64,000 nt of DNA from Mariniflexile litorale (GTDB lineage: Bacteria > Bacteroidota > Bacteroidia > Flavobacteriales > Flavobacteriaceae): assembly GCF_031128465.2 (NCBI RefSeq), contig NZ_CP155618.1, positions 2,842,501-2,906,500 of the forward strand, read 5' to 3'. Below the pieces are notes generated by a model. It was not told the origin of the DNA and ran no database searches. It was given only the letters and a program-made list of their open reading frames with translations. The translations under genes were made by a program, and so were the position numbers. Below, piece by piece: positions 25,499 to 33,494 of the stretch (positions are counted from its first letter, which is position 1; each line of letters begins with the position of its first letter).

Positions 25499-26902
25499 TT
25501 ATATGTCTTCGGCTAATTCAATAGCTTTTGTTAGTGCACCTAATTTATTATATACTTCTTGCAATTCGTTTTCGGGGATTGATTTTGATACAATACCTGC
25601 ACCTGCACGCCAATGCAGTTCATGGTTTTTACTTAAAAAGGTACGAATCATGATGGCATGATTAAAATTGCCATTAAAATCCATAAAGCCAATAGCGCCG
25701 CCATAAAAGGAACGACTGGTTTTTTCGTACTGTTCAATAAGTTGCATGGCTCGGTGTTTGGGCGCACCACTTAATGTACCAGCAGGAAACGTATCGGCAA
25801 CCACTTGCATGGTGGTGGTTTCTTCGTGTTTTTGTCCTGTAACTTTACTAACTAAGTGAATAACGTGCGAAAAAAATTGCACTTCACGATAGGTGTCTAC
25901 AGTCACGTTACTACCGTGTCTACTTAAATCATTTCTGGCTAAATCTACTAGCATTACGTGTTCGGCGTTTTCTTTGTCGTCTACCTTTAGTTCTTGCGCT
26001 AATTCAGCATCTTGTGTGTCGTTTCCAGTACGTTTAAAAGTACCAGCTATGGGATGAATTTCAGCTTTTCCTTCACTAACAATAAGTTGAGCTTCTGGTG
26101 AACTACCAAAAATTTTGAAGTTGCCATAATCAAAATAAAATAGATAAGGTGATGGATTGATGCTGCGTAAAGCACGATATACATTGAACTCATCGCCTTT
26201 AAATTCTTGAGTAAAACTTTTTGAAAGTACCAGTTGAAATACATCGCCACGACCACAATGTTTTTTTGCTAACTCAACATGTTTTTTATATTCATCATCG
26301 GTTAAGTTGGAAGTGATCTCTCCGCTAGAAGTAAAGTTGTAGGAAGCAAAGTTTTTAACTTTAATAAGATGGTCTATTTCATCAATGTTCGGTTTAGAAT
26401 CATAACAATGCGCGAAAATATAGGCTTCATTTTTTTGATGATTAATAGCAATGATATTTTTATAAACAGCATAATAAACATCAGGAATGTTTATCGAGTT
26501 CTCTTTTTTTGAAATAGTGATATCTTCAAAATAACGAACGGCATCATAAGCTATATATCCAAAAATACCATTGTTTATAAATTTGAATTCTTCTTCAGAA
26601 TTTACTTCAAAACGTTTTGTGAATTGGTGTATTGCTTCGGTAACACTGGTTGTGCTATCTATAACATTACTTGTTTCACTGCCGTCTGGAAACGTTTGGG
26701 AAATAGTTTCGTTTTCAACCTTAATAGTTGCAATGGGGTTAAAACAGATGTATGAAAAGCTATTATCATTGGCATGATAATCACTACTTTCTAACAAAAT
26801 GCTGTTAGGATATTTGTCTCTTATTTTTAAATAAATGCTAACAGGCGTAATGGTATCTGCTAGAATTTTTTTGTAATGCGTGTATAAATTGAATTTGTTC
26901 AT
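25499..26902 (-). CDS. trpE: Anthranilate synthase component I
   Basis: TrpE of 467 residues. The N-terminal part carries the LLES motif associated with tryptophan feedback binding, and the C-terminal chorismate domain has FQLVLSKSF, PIAGTFKRTG, DLARNDLSRHG and GAPKHRAMQLI. It makes anthranilate from chorismate with ammonia from TrpG. It is the first structural gene; its start codon is 16 nt behind the attenuator terminator. Confidence 0.96.
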   Translation of the reverse strand: MNKFNLYTHYKKILADTITPVSIYLKIRDKYPNSILLESSDYHANDNSFSYICFNPIATIKVENETISQTFPDGSETSNVIDSTTSVTEAIHQFTKRFEVNSEEEFKFINNGIFGYIAYDAVRYFEDITISKKENSINIPDVYYAVYKNIIAINHQKNEAYIFAHCYDSKPNIDEIDHLIKVKNFASYNFTSSGEITSNLTDDEYKKHVELAKKHCGRGDVFQLVLSKSFTQEFKGDEFNVYRALRSINPSPYLFYFDYGNFKIFGSSPEAQLIVSEGKAEIHPIAGTFKRTGNDTQDAELAQELKVDDKENAEHVMLVDLARNDLSRHGSNVTVDTYREVQFFSHVIHLVSKVTGQKHEETTTMQVVADTFPAGTLSGAPKHRAMQLIEQYEKTSRSFYGGAIGFMDFNGNFNHAIMIRTFLSKNHELHWRAGAGIVSKSIPENELQEVYNKLGALTKAIELAEDI

Positions 26903-26917
26903 TTAAAATAGTTTTAC

Positions 26918-26949
26918 AAAAAAGGCTTGTCGTGAATGACAAGCCTTTT
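26918..26949 (-). terminator. Attenuator terminator of the trp operon
   Basis: On the minus strand a 12-bp perfect stem (AAAAGGCTTGTC / GACAAGCCTTTT) with a 6-nt loop runs into six T residues and ends 16 nt before trpE. TTCACGA at its loop and stem edge (26930-26936) is complementary to TCGTGAA within the leader peptide codons (26985-26991), giving an alternative anti-terminator pairing. Confidence 0.88.
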
Positions 26950-26980
26950 GGATATTTTGAGTTTTAAATATACTAGGGTT

Positions 26981-27043
26981 TTACTTCACGAAACGTAAGT
27001 TTATAAAGCTCCACCACCAAGTATTATTTAAAAATGATTTCAT
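26981..27043 (-). CDS. trpL: trp operon leader peptide with three consecutive Trp codons
   Basis: A 20-residue reading frame too short for ordinary ORF calling: MKSFLNNTWWWSFINLRFVK and a TAA stop. Trp codons TGG occupy 27011-27019. It lies between a recognisable promoter (27064-27094) and an intrinsic terminator (26918-26949) before trpE. Ribosome stalling at the Trp codons under starvation would leave TCGTGAA (26985-26991) free to pair with the terminator; with tryptophan available the ribosome reaches the stop codon, masks it, and the terminator forms. Sequence and layout are seen; the mechanism is inferred from trp attenuation in proteobacteria. Confidence 0.88.
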   Translation of the reverse strand: MKSFLNNTWWWSFINLRFVK

Positions 27044-27063
27044 TATTGATTTTTTAACGAGTT

Positions 27064-27094
27064 CAAATATAGAAATGATAATATAATTATGCAA
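27064..27094 (-). promoter_or_regulatory. Promoter of the trp operon
   Basis: Minus strand TTG (27092-27094), a 20-nt spacer and TATATTTG (27064-27071) fit the Bacteroidota consensus. It lies about 20 nt upstream of the leader peptide start. Confidence 0.75.
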
Positions 27095-27215
27095 TACTTT
27101 AAGGTGTTTTTTATATAAAAATTTGTTAAACTATATTCTAACTATAAAGTATTAATTATTTTTATGCTTCTATTGAATTTTGTAATAGTCAGTTTGTCAA
27201 ACATTAAATATATAA

Positions 27216-27755
27216 ATGAAATTTAAAATAGTATTCATTTTTGCACTTGCATTGGTAGGTTGTAATAATTCTAAAAAAGTAGATTTAGTTGTTAATAAAG
27301 AAGTAACAATTGAGAATTCTGCCATTCTAAAAAATGATGATTTAGAAGTGTATGATTATGCCGGTTTCGAAAAGTTTTTGAATAAAAAAGATAATAAAAT
27401 ATATGTTATAAACTTTTGGGCAACTTGGTGTGCACCTTGTGTAAAAGAATTACCCTATTTTGAAAAATTGAATACCGAATATGCTAATAAAAATGTGGAC
27501 GTGTTGTTGGTGAGTTTAGATTTTCCACATTTATATGATTCCAAGTTAAAACCTTTTATAAAGGATAAAAAACTGAAATCGAAAGTAATTGCTTTAGATG
27601 ATGTTGATATGAATACTTGGATACCTAAAGTAGACAAAACATGGTCTGGTTCTATACCAGCAACTATTATTTATAAAAATGATACACGTAAATTTTTCGA
27701 GAAATCATTTAGTTATGAAGAATTAGAAACTGAAGTTAAACAATTTTTAAAATAG
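27216..27755 (+). CDS. TlpA-like thioredoxin lipoprotein
   Basis: Protein of 179 residues with a lipoprotein signal (lipobox ALVGC) and a thioredoxin fold with the active site WATWCAPC. It resembles TlpA/ResA periplasmic thiol-disulfide reductases that reduce apocytochromes or other envelope thiols. It starts upstream of a second thioredoxin-fold protein, only 6 nt away. Partner and substrate are unknown. Confidence 0.88.
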   Translation: MKFKIVFIFALALVGCNNSKKVDLVVNKEVTIENSAILKNDDLEVYDYAGFEKFLNKKDNKIYVINFWATWCAPCVKELPYFEKLNTEYANKNVDVLLVSLDFPHLYDSKLKPFIKDKKLKSKVIALDDVDMNTWIPKVDKTWSGSIPATIIYKNDTRKFFEKSFSYEELETEVKQFLK

Positions 27756-27761
27756 AATACG

Positions 27762-28382
27762 ATGAATAAGACAATTAAATTAATCGCTGCAGCTGTAATT
27801 GTAATATGTGTTAGCGCATTTACAATAGGAAAAACTACTTTAGGTGAAGGTTATAAAATAGGCGATATCGCTGAAGATTTTTCACTTAAAAATATTGATG
27901 GAAAAATGGTATCGCTATCCGATTATAAAAATGCCAAAGGATTTATAGTAACATTTACCTGTAATACCTGTCCGTATGCAGTTGCATATGAAGACAGAAT
28001 TATAGCTTTAGATAAAAAATATGTATCAAAAGGTTATCCTGTAATTGCTATTATGCCAAATAATGTATCTATGAAACCAGACGATAATTTAGATGCGATG
28101 AAGCAAAGAGCTAATGAAAAAGGATTTACATTTCCTTATTTAATTGATAAAGAACAAAAAGTGTTTCCAAAGTTTGGAGCTACAAAAACACCACACATGT
28201 TTTTGCTTCAAAAAACCAAAAAGGGTAATGTGGTTAAATATATAGGAGCCATTGATGATAATTATAAAGATGCAGCATCTGTAACAACAAAATATGTTGA
28301 AAAGGCAGTTGATGCTTTATTAGAAGGTAAAGACATTGAACAAGCCGAAACGAAAGCAATAGGTTGTTCTATAAAAGTTTAA
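27762..28382 (+). CDS. Exported AhpC/TSA-like thioredoxin-fold protein
   Basis: Protein of 206 residues with an N-terminal hydrophobic export signal, a peroxiredoxin-like entry (YKIGDIAEDFSLKNIDGK) and a redox CNTCPY motif. It is similar to the thioredoxin-family proteins that follow TlpA lipoproteins in flavobacteria. It is co-transcribed with the preceding lipoprotein (6-nt gap) and followed by a terminator. Peroxidase activity is not certain because the CxxC pattern is that of a thioredoxin. Confidence 0.8.
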   Translation: MNKTIKLIAAAVIVICVSAFTIGKTTLGEGYKIGDIAEDFSLKNIDGKMVSLSDYKNAKGFIVTFTCNTCPYAVAYEDRIIALDKKYVSKGYPVIAIMPNNVSMKPDDNLDAMKQRANEKGFTFPYLIDKEQKVFPKFGATKTPHMFLLQKTKKGNVVKYIGAIDDNYKDAASVTTKYVEKAVDALLEGKDIEQAETKAIGCSIKV

Positions 28383-28403
28383 TGTTTTAGACAATGAACG
28401 TTT

Positions 28404-28439
28404 AAAAAAATCTAAAGTGTAATACTTTGGATTTTTTTT
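28404..28439 (+). terminator. Rho-independent terminator
   Basis: AAAAAAATCTAAAGT pairs with ACTTTGGATTTTTTT (one mismatch) followed by T; it closes the two-gene thioredoxin unit. Confidence 0.75.
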
Positions 28440-28492
28440 CGTCTATAAATTTAAGAAGTATTAAATTTGTATGATACAAATAGATTAAAACA

Positions 28493-28810
28493 ATGGAAGA
28501 TTTATCACAAGAAGAATGGGCATCTCAATTAGCTGAGGATAAAAATGCAGTAATCTTAGATGTAAGAACGGATGCTGAAGTTGCCGATGGTATTATACCA
28601 AATGCCATTCATATGGATATCTATAAAGGTCAAGATTTTATAGATGAAGTTGAAGCCTTAGATAAAGATAAAAACTATTATGTGTACTGTCGATCTGGAA
28701 ACAGAAGCGGTCAAGCCTGCGCTATTATGGAGCAGTTAGGGTTTACAAATGCATATAATTTAGAAGGAGGTATTTTGGAATGGGAAGGCGATTTGGTAGA
28801 TTTAGAATAA
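28493..28810 (+). CDS. Rhodanese-like protein
   Basis: Single-domain sulfurtransferase of 105 residues. ILDVRTDAEVADGIIPNA is the CH2A-like motif and the active-site loop is CRSGNRS with the catalytic Cys. It carries persulfide sulfur; the in-vivo donor is unknown. TAAATTTG at 28462-28469 is a possible -7 box 23 nt before the start. Confidence 0.9.
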   Translation: MEDLSQEEWASQLAEDKNAVILDVRTDAEVADGIIPNAIHMDIYKGQDFIDEVEALDKDKNYYVYCRSGNRSGQACAIMEQLGFTNAYNLEGGILEWEGDLVDLE

Positions 28811-28993
28811 TTTAACGATAAGTTTATTCTTTAATTTTTTAACTGTTTTTCTTATAATTTGCGCTTTGAACTTGTTTTTGAGTACTTTACCTTTTTTATT
28901 TTAGACATAAAATTCTTTTTTATAATTTTATTATTAGTTAGAGGTTTATAACCATCATTTAAAACTCAAGAATTAAATTAATCCAAATTTATT

Positions 28994-29263
28994 ATGCAAA
29001 ACAATTATGTCATTTTAGGAATTTTAGCTTTATTATTTATAAGTATGTATGGCTATGCTTATTTTTCTGTTATTTTAGAAAAAATGAGAGAGAGAAAGAA
29101 TAAGCAAAAAAATATTGAAAAAGAAGAATTAAGACGTTTAGAAAGCAAAAGAAAACAAGAACTAATTGATGAAAGAGTAAGAAAGTTTAATGAACGAAAA
29201 GAAGAAATCCATCGTGAGTTAATGCTTTTAGAAAAAATGAAAGAAAAGCAAAGAGTAAGCTAA
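28994..29263 (+). CDS. Small single-span membrane protein with charged coiled coil
   Basis: Protein of 89 residues. Residues 5-27 form one transmembrane helix (YVILGILALLFISMYGYAYF), followed by a long Arg/Lys/Glu-rich helix (KNKQKNIEKEELRRLESKRK) that is probably a cytoplasmic coiled coil. No known family recognised. A clear terminator follows. Confidence 0.65.
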   Translation: MQNNYVILGILALLFISMYGYAYFSVILEKMRERKNKQKNIEKEELRRLESKRKQELIDERVRKFNERKEEIHRELMLLEKMKEKQRVS

Positions 29264-29280
29264 ACTAAATTTTTATATAA

Positions 29281-29318
29281 AAAAAGTCCATGTAGATTAA
29301 ATTTACATGGACTTTTTT
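29281..29318 (+). terminator. Rho-independent terminator
   Basis: AAAAAGTCCATGTA pairs with TACATGGACTTTTTT around a 9-nt loop and continues as T. Confidence 0.85.
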
Positions 29319-29380
29319 GTTTTCTGCACTTAATTTTATTTTGTTTATTTTTTATAAATGATGTTATGTTTATTACTAAG

Positions 29381-29599
29381 TCAATGTAACTCTTCACATA
29401 CAAAACCATGATTGTTTAAAATGGTGCTAACAGTATCACTTTTAATAGTTTGAGTTTCGACTCTAAGGATATTGTCGCAATCTTCCAAATCGAAATTCCA
29501 ATAACCATTTGTACTAATTAAATTATTTAAAAAAGGTTGTATTGTTTTAACATGACTTTTTTTGGAAATAGAAGTTTTAAATACTAAAACGGTTTTCAT
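29381..29599 (-). CDS. Small HMA-like protein
   Basis: Protein of 72 residues with a beta-alpha-beta pattern (VLVFKTSISKKSHVKTIQPF, then WNFDLEDCDNILRVE, ending NNHGFVCEEL) resembling the heavy-metal-associated fold but lacking the CxxC metal motif. Such proteins are frequent in flavobacteria and have no assigned function. It lies 21 nt behind the DinB gene on the same strand. Confidence 0.65.
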   Translation of the reverse strand: MKTVLVFKTSISKKSHVKTIQPFLNNLISTNGYWNFDLEDCDNILRVETQTIKSDTVSTILNNHGFVCEELH

Positions 29600-29620
29600 T
29601 GTGGTTGGTTTTTAAATTAA

Positions 29621-30118
29621 TTAACGTTCATAAAATGCAGGAGGTTCAATACCTAAAGAGCGCAAATACACATAACCTTGTCCGCGATGGTGAATTTCAT
29701 TATCTATAAAATAAAATATAGATGAGTATACCGTACCTTCATATTGACCAAATATTTTAATATTCTTTTGAAATTGTTCTGGTTCAATTTGAACCCAATA
29801 GGTGTTAATTTCATCCGTTGCTTCATCCCATAAATCAAGAATTTTTGTTTTTTTGTTGCCATGTTCAAAATGTTCATTAAGAGGAGATGATATTCCTGTA
29901 GCTATTTCTTTGATACCTGGTCCTCCGATACCCAAAAGTTCCATTAGCATTTCAGAGAAAGGACGCATCCCACCAATAGTATGATTAAAAAGGGCTTCTT
30001 CAGGGAAAGCTTCAATAGCTCTACGGGTTAAAGCCCTGTGACCTTGCCAATGGTTTATCAAATCTGTTGGTGTAATAACGTCGTGCCATTTTGTGTTTTT
30101 GTTTTGACTAGTTTCCAT
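29621..30118 (-). CDS. DinB family protein
   Basis: DinB-like four-helix protein of 165 residues. Candidate metal-binding His residues are in WQGHRALT and DNEIHHRGQGYVYLRSLGI. Members of this large family are thiol transferases or of unknown function, often stress induced. It is transcribed divergently from a WYL regulator, and TAATTTTG (minus strand, 30154-30161) is a possible -7 box. Confidence 0.85.
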   Translation of the reverse strand: METSQNKNTKWHDVITPTDLINHWQGHRALTRRAIEAFPEEALFNHTIGGMRPFSEMLMELLGIGGPGIKEIATGISSPLNEHFEHGNKKTKILDLWDEATDEINTYWVQIEPEQFQKNIKIFGQYEGTVYSSIFYFIDNEIHHRGQGYVYLRSLGIEPPAFYER

Positions 30119-30172
30119 AAGTGTTGATTTTAAAGTGGTTTTTATTTCTAAACCAAAATTATAAAGGAGGTG

Positions 30173-30188
30173 TGACAGCCTTTTGTCA
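30173..30188. promoter_or_regulatory. Operator-like site 1 (TGACA-N6-TGTCA)
   Basis: Perfect inverted repeat TGACA/TGTCA with a 6-nt spacer, placed where the -33 element of the dinB promoter would be. Identical in architecture to site 2 at 30299-30314. Confidence 0.6.
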
Positions 30189-30298
30189 GTAGTGAAAAAT
30201 ATTTATAATTTTATTTTTAAACTTCTAGATACTAATTAGTTGTGACGTAATTTCTTTCAGAGAATAAATCATTTTATTTAAGAAAATATATTCATAGT

Positions 30299-30314
30299 TG
30301 ACAAAGGGTTGTCA
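30299..30314. promoter_or_regulatory. Operator-like site 2 (TGACA-N6-TGTCA)
   Basis: Same half-sites and spacer as site 1, with start positions 126 bp apart, which is twelve turns of B-DNA. Both lie in the gap between dinB and the divergent WYL gene. Confidence 0.6.
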
Positions 30315-30375
30315 TAACATCTGTGTTACTTTATAATATTAATATTGAATTGCTATGAATAAAATGAAGTTTCAT

Positions 30376-30410
30376 TTTGGTTTATACTTTCATTTGAAGT
30401 CCTATCTTTG
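30376..30410 (+). promoter_or_regulatory. Promoter of the WYL regulator gene
   Basis: TTTG (30376-30379), a 23-nt spacer and TATCTTTG (30403-30410). It supports the ATG at 30430 as the start codon rather than the open frame from 30355. Confidence 0.65.
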
Positions 30411-30429
30411 GAAAATATGTTATGCTATT

Positions 30430-31392
30430 ATGAGTTTAGATTCTGTAAAACGTTTTGACCGTATTGTTGCTATTCTTGTACAATTACAATCTAAACGCAT
30501 TGTTAAAGCACAAGAATTAGCAGACCGATTTCAAGTAAGTTTACGCACTATTTACAGGGATATAAGAACTTTGGAAGCATCGGGTGTACCTATAGTTAGT
30601 GAAGCTGGTGTGGGGTATTCTATTATGGATGGATATAGATTACCTCCTGTTATGTTTTCACGTGAAGAAGCTGGAAGTTTTGTGGCTGCAGAAAAATTTA
30701 TGCAAAAGTTTGTTGATAAATCTTTGGGGAGTTACCATGAGTCTGCAATGTATAAAATTAAATCGGTGTTACGCGGGCGTGAAAAAGATTGGATTTCAGC
30801 ATTAGAATCGCAAATTATGGTGGACCCTTCTCAGGAACTCTTTAATAAAGATTTACCCCATGCCTTGGAAATTCTTTTTGAAAGTATAGCCGAAAAGAAA
30901 CAAGTATTTTTGAAATACCATGCGATGAATAGTGAAATACCTTCTGAAAGACATATAGAACCCGTAGGTATGTTTCATGAAAATGGATTTTGGTATGTAT
31001 TGGGGTATTGCCATCTTAGAAAAGATTACAGACAATTTAGAACTGATAGGATGTTGTTGATAAATAGAACTCAGGTTCCATTTACCATAGAGCACGGAAC
31101 TATAGATGAGCATCGACAAAAAAATGAAACAGTTCCAAAAACAAAAGTTGTAATTTTAGTCGATAAAAGTGTATCGCGCTATTTAAGTAGTGGAAGGAAA
31201 CACTATGGCTTTGTTTCTGAAACCGTAAATGGTAATTATGTAGAAATGACCTTTATGACCACTGATACCGAAAATGGATTCTCTAGATGGTATCTTATGT
31301 TTTGTGATTATGCTAAAATTATAGAACCCGAAAGTTTAAAACACCGGGTTATGGATATCTTGAAAAAGGCAGAATCGAAAATTTTGAGTTAA
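30430..31392 (+). CDS. WYL domain transcriptional regulator (YafY-like)
   Basis: Regulator of 320 residues. An N-terminal DeoR-type winged helix has VKAQELADRFQVSLRTIYRD and an adjacent IRTLEASGVP, followed by a WYL ligand-binding domain (VFLKYHAMN, EPVGMFHENGFWYVLGYC, with the YRQFRTDRM segment). The shorter start is chosen because a promoter overlaps the longer one. It is divergent from dinB and is the natural candidate to bind the twin sites at 30173 and 30299. Confidence 0.88.
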   Translation: MSLDSVKRFDRIVAILVQLQSKRIVKAQELADRFQVSLRTIYRDIRTLEASGVPIVSEAGVGYSIMDGYRLPPVMFSREEAGSFVAAEKFMQKFVDKSLGSYHESAMYKIKSVLRGREKDWISALESQIMVDPSQELFNKDLPHALEILFESIAEKKQVFLKYHAMNSEIPSERHIEPVGMFHENGFWYVLGYCHLRKDYRQFRTDRMLLINRTQVPFTIEHGTIDEHRQKNETVPKTKVVILVDKSVSRYLSSGRKHYGFVSETVNGNYVEMTFMTTDTENGFSRWYLMFCDYAKIIEPESLKHRVMDILKKAESKILS

Positions 31393-31690
31393 AAATTCGT
31401 ATTTAGAAAGAATAATATTCGGGTAGAAATAAGTGACAGTGTTGTAAAGGTATTTTAAATAGTTCTTGTTGTCTTTAATTATGAGTTACAACTGTATAAT
31501 TTATACACAACCCATCCTAAAATTACACACTTTTTATACATGTAATATTCATTAGGTATAAACTCCTTTTTTATTAATTATCTCACAAACAGTTTGTTGT
31601 GTGTTTTTAGCTATTGTTTTTTATTCATGGCATATTTATTTCTTTATACTAATTGTAATTAAATATTAATAATTAATAAAAATAAAAATT
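31393..31690. other. AT-rich intergenic region
   Basis: 298 nt without a supported gene or clear promoter boxes. It ends in an A/T-rich leader before the secreted PepSY-like gene. Confidence 0.5.
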
Positions 31691-32020
31691 ATGAAAAAGT
31701 TAATTTTAACCGTAGCAATTTTAGCAAGTGGAGTTTCAACTTTCGCTATGTCAAACAACATTTTACCAATTGAAGGAATCAACATTGTAATGAATAATGA
31801 ATTCAAAGAAATTACACTTGATAAATTACCAGCAGCCGTAACGAATGCTGTTGAAAAAGATTATGCATCAGCTACCATTAGCAAAGCCTATGTGAATAGT
31901 AAAGAGCAATATAAATTAGATCTAACTATCGATGGTAATTCAAGTACAGTTTATGCTGATAAAGATGGAAACTGGATAGAAGAAAGTGCTACTACTGAAA
32001 AAAAACAAGGAGCTGAGTAA
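31691..32020 (+). CDS. Secreted PepSY-like small protein
   Basis: Protein of 109 residues with a signal peptide (MKKLILTVAILASGVSTFA) and one PepSY-like beta-alpha repeat: ITLDKLPAAVTNAVEKDY, SKAYVNSKEQYKLDLTIDG and VYADKDGNWIEE. Similar Bacteroidota proteins are periplasmic and of unknown role. It is followed by a terminator and then a sigma-54 response regulator, but no functional tie is shown. Confidence 0.75.
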   Translation: MKKLILTVAILASGVSTFAMSNNILPIEGINIVMNNEFKEITLDKLPAAVTNAVEKDYASATISKAYVNSKEQYKLDLTIDGNSSTVYADKDGNWIEESATTEKKQGAE

Positions 32021-32055
32021 TATATAATAAGATATTATTGACCTTAATTTATTGG

Positions 32056-32091
32056 AAAGGGACGTTTTTAATTAAAAACGTCCCTTTTTTT
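32056..32091 (+). terminator. Rho-independent terminator
   Basis: AAAGGGACGTTTTT pairs with AAAAACGTCCCTTT, with a short AATT loop and T run. Confidence 0.9.
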
Positions 32092-32127
32092 ATGTTTTTA
32101 TTAAATGTTTTACAGATATCATCTTAG

Positions 32128-32135
32128 TATTTTTG
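32128..32135 (+). promoter_or_regulatory. Possible -7 box of the response regulator gene
   Basis: TATTTTTG lies 18 nt before the start at 32154. No clear -33 element was found. Confidence 0.4.
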
Positions 32136-32153
32136 TAAGAAGCTAATGAGTTT

Positions 32154-33494
32154 ATGAAGAATATCCTATTGATAGAAGATGATGTGGCATTTTCTGAAAT
32201 GCTAAAACATTTCCTAAAACGCCATCAATATATAGTGGATGTTAGCTATAATATCCACAACGCCTCTGCTTTATTAAAAAAGCAAAATTACGATTTGGTT
32301 TTTACAGATTTGAGGCTTCCAGATGGCGACGGTATTGATTTTTTAAAGCAAATAAAGAAAAGCCACAGTCATATCCCCGTGGTTTTAATGACTAGTTACG
32401 CCGAAGTATCTACAGCAGTGCAAGCTATGAAACAAGGAGCATTCGATTATATTTCAAAACCTTTCAATCCCGATGAAGTTTTAGAAGTTATTAGTAATGC
32501 TTTAGAAGTAAAAAAAACCGATGTTATTGTACCAAAGACTAAAGCCAAAAAAGCTAGTGGCACATCACATGTAGATTTTGTAGAGGGCATTAGCGCATCC
32601 TCAAAAACCTTAAATGAATATATCCATTTAGTAGCACCGACTAGCATGTCTGTATTAATAACAGGTGAGAGTGGTACAGGTAAAGAAGTGGTTGCAAAAA
32701 ATATTCATTTAAAGAGTTTACGAGGTGATAAGCCGTTTATTGCAGTAGATTGTGGTGCCATACCTAAAGAAATTGCTTCTAGCGAATTTTTCGGACATAA
32801 AAAAGGATCCTTTACAGGTGCCACAGATGATAAAATAGGGCATTTTGAATCGGCTAATGGTGGCACGCTTTTTTTAGACGAAGTAGGAAATTTAACTTAT
32901 GAAAACCAAGTGCAATTGTTGCGCGCATTACAAGAGAGAAAGGTAAAACCTATAGGAAGTAGTGATGAAATTTCTGTGGATATTCGATTGATTACTGCTA
33001 CGAATGAAGATTTGTTGAGAGCTGTTGAAAAAGGAGATTTTAGAGAAGACTTATATCATCGTTTGAATGAATTTTCAATAAAAGTTCCGAATTTAAAAGA
33101 TAGACACGATGATTTGATTTTATATGCCGATTTCTTTTTAAATAAGGCGAATGAGCAGTTAAATAAATCTATTGCTGGCTTTTCAAAAGAGGTGTTGATG
33201 CTTTTTCAAAATTATCATTGGCCTGGTAATTTAAGGGAATTGTCAAATGTTATTAAAAGAGCTACATTATTAACGCAAACAGACTTTATTGATACGCATG
33301 TTTTACCAGAGGAATTGCTTCATTCTAAAAAAAGCAATGTGTCTTCTAATAAATTCTCTACTAAAGAAAACGAAAAAGAACTTATTATAAATGTTTTACA
33401 AGAAGTTGATAATAATAAAACACAAGCAGCTAAATTGTTAAACATCACTAGGAAAACACTTTATAATAAAATGAAGGCATACAGTCTTAATTAA
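32154..33494 (+). CDS. Sigma-54-dependent response regulator (NtrC family)
   Basis: Protein of 446 residues: receiver domain with Asp52 (FTDLRLPDGDG), AAA+ domain with Walker A GESGTGKE (171-178) and sigma-54 contact loop GSFTGA (218-223, a variant of GAFTGA), and a C-terminal Fis-type helix-turn-helix (NNKTQAAKLLNITRKTLYNK). It activates RpoN promoters after phosphorylation. The convergent gene is a hybrid kinase whose end overlaps by 8 nt, the probable partner. Confidence 0.93.
   Translation: MKNILLIEDDVAFSEMLKHFLKRHQYIVDVSYNIHNASALLKKQNYDLVFTDLRLPDGDGIDFLKQIKKSHSHIPVVLMTSYAEVSTAVQAMKQGAFDYISKPFNPDEVLEVISNALEVKKTDVIVPKTKAKKASGTSHVDFVEGISASSKTLNEYIHLVAPTSMSVLITGESGTGKEVVAKNIHLKSLRGDKPFIAVDCGAIPKEIASSEFFGHKKGSFTGATDDKIGHFESANGGTLFLDEVGNLTYENQVQLLRALQERKVKPIGSSDEISVDIRLITATNEDLLRAVEKGDFREDLYHRLNEFSIKVPNLKDRHDDLILYADFFLNKANEQLNKSIAGFSKEVLMLFQNYHWPGNLRELSNVIKRATLLTQTDFIDTHVLPEELLHSKKSNVSSNKFSTKENEKELIINVLQEVDNNKTQAAKLLNITRKTLYNKMKAYSLN

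Noticed and set aside
30355-30429. Upstream extension of the WYL regulator
   Set aside because: A consensus promoter (30376-30410) lies inside it and the helix-turn-helix begins only after 30430.
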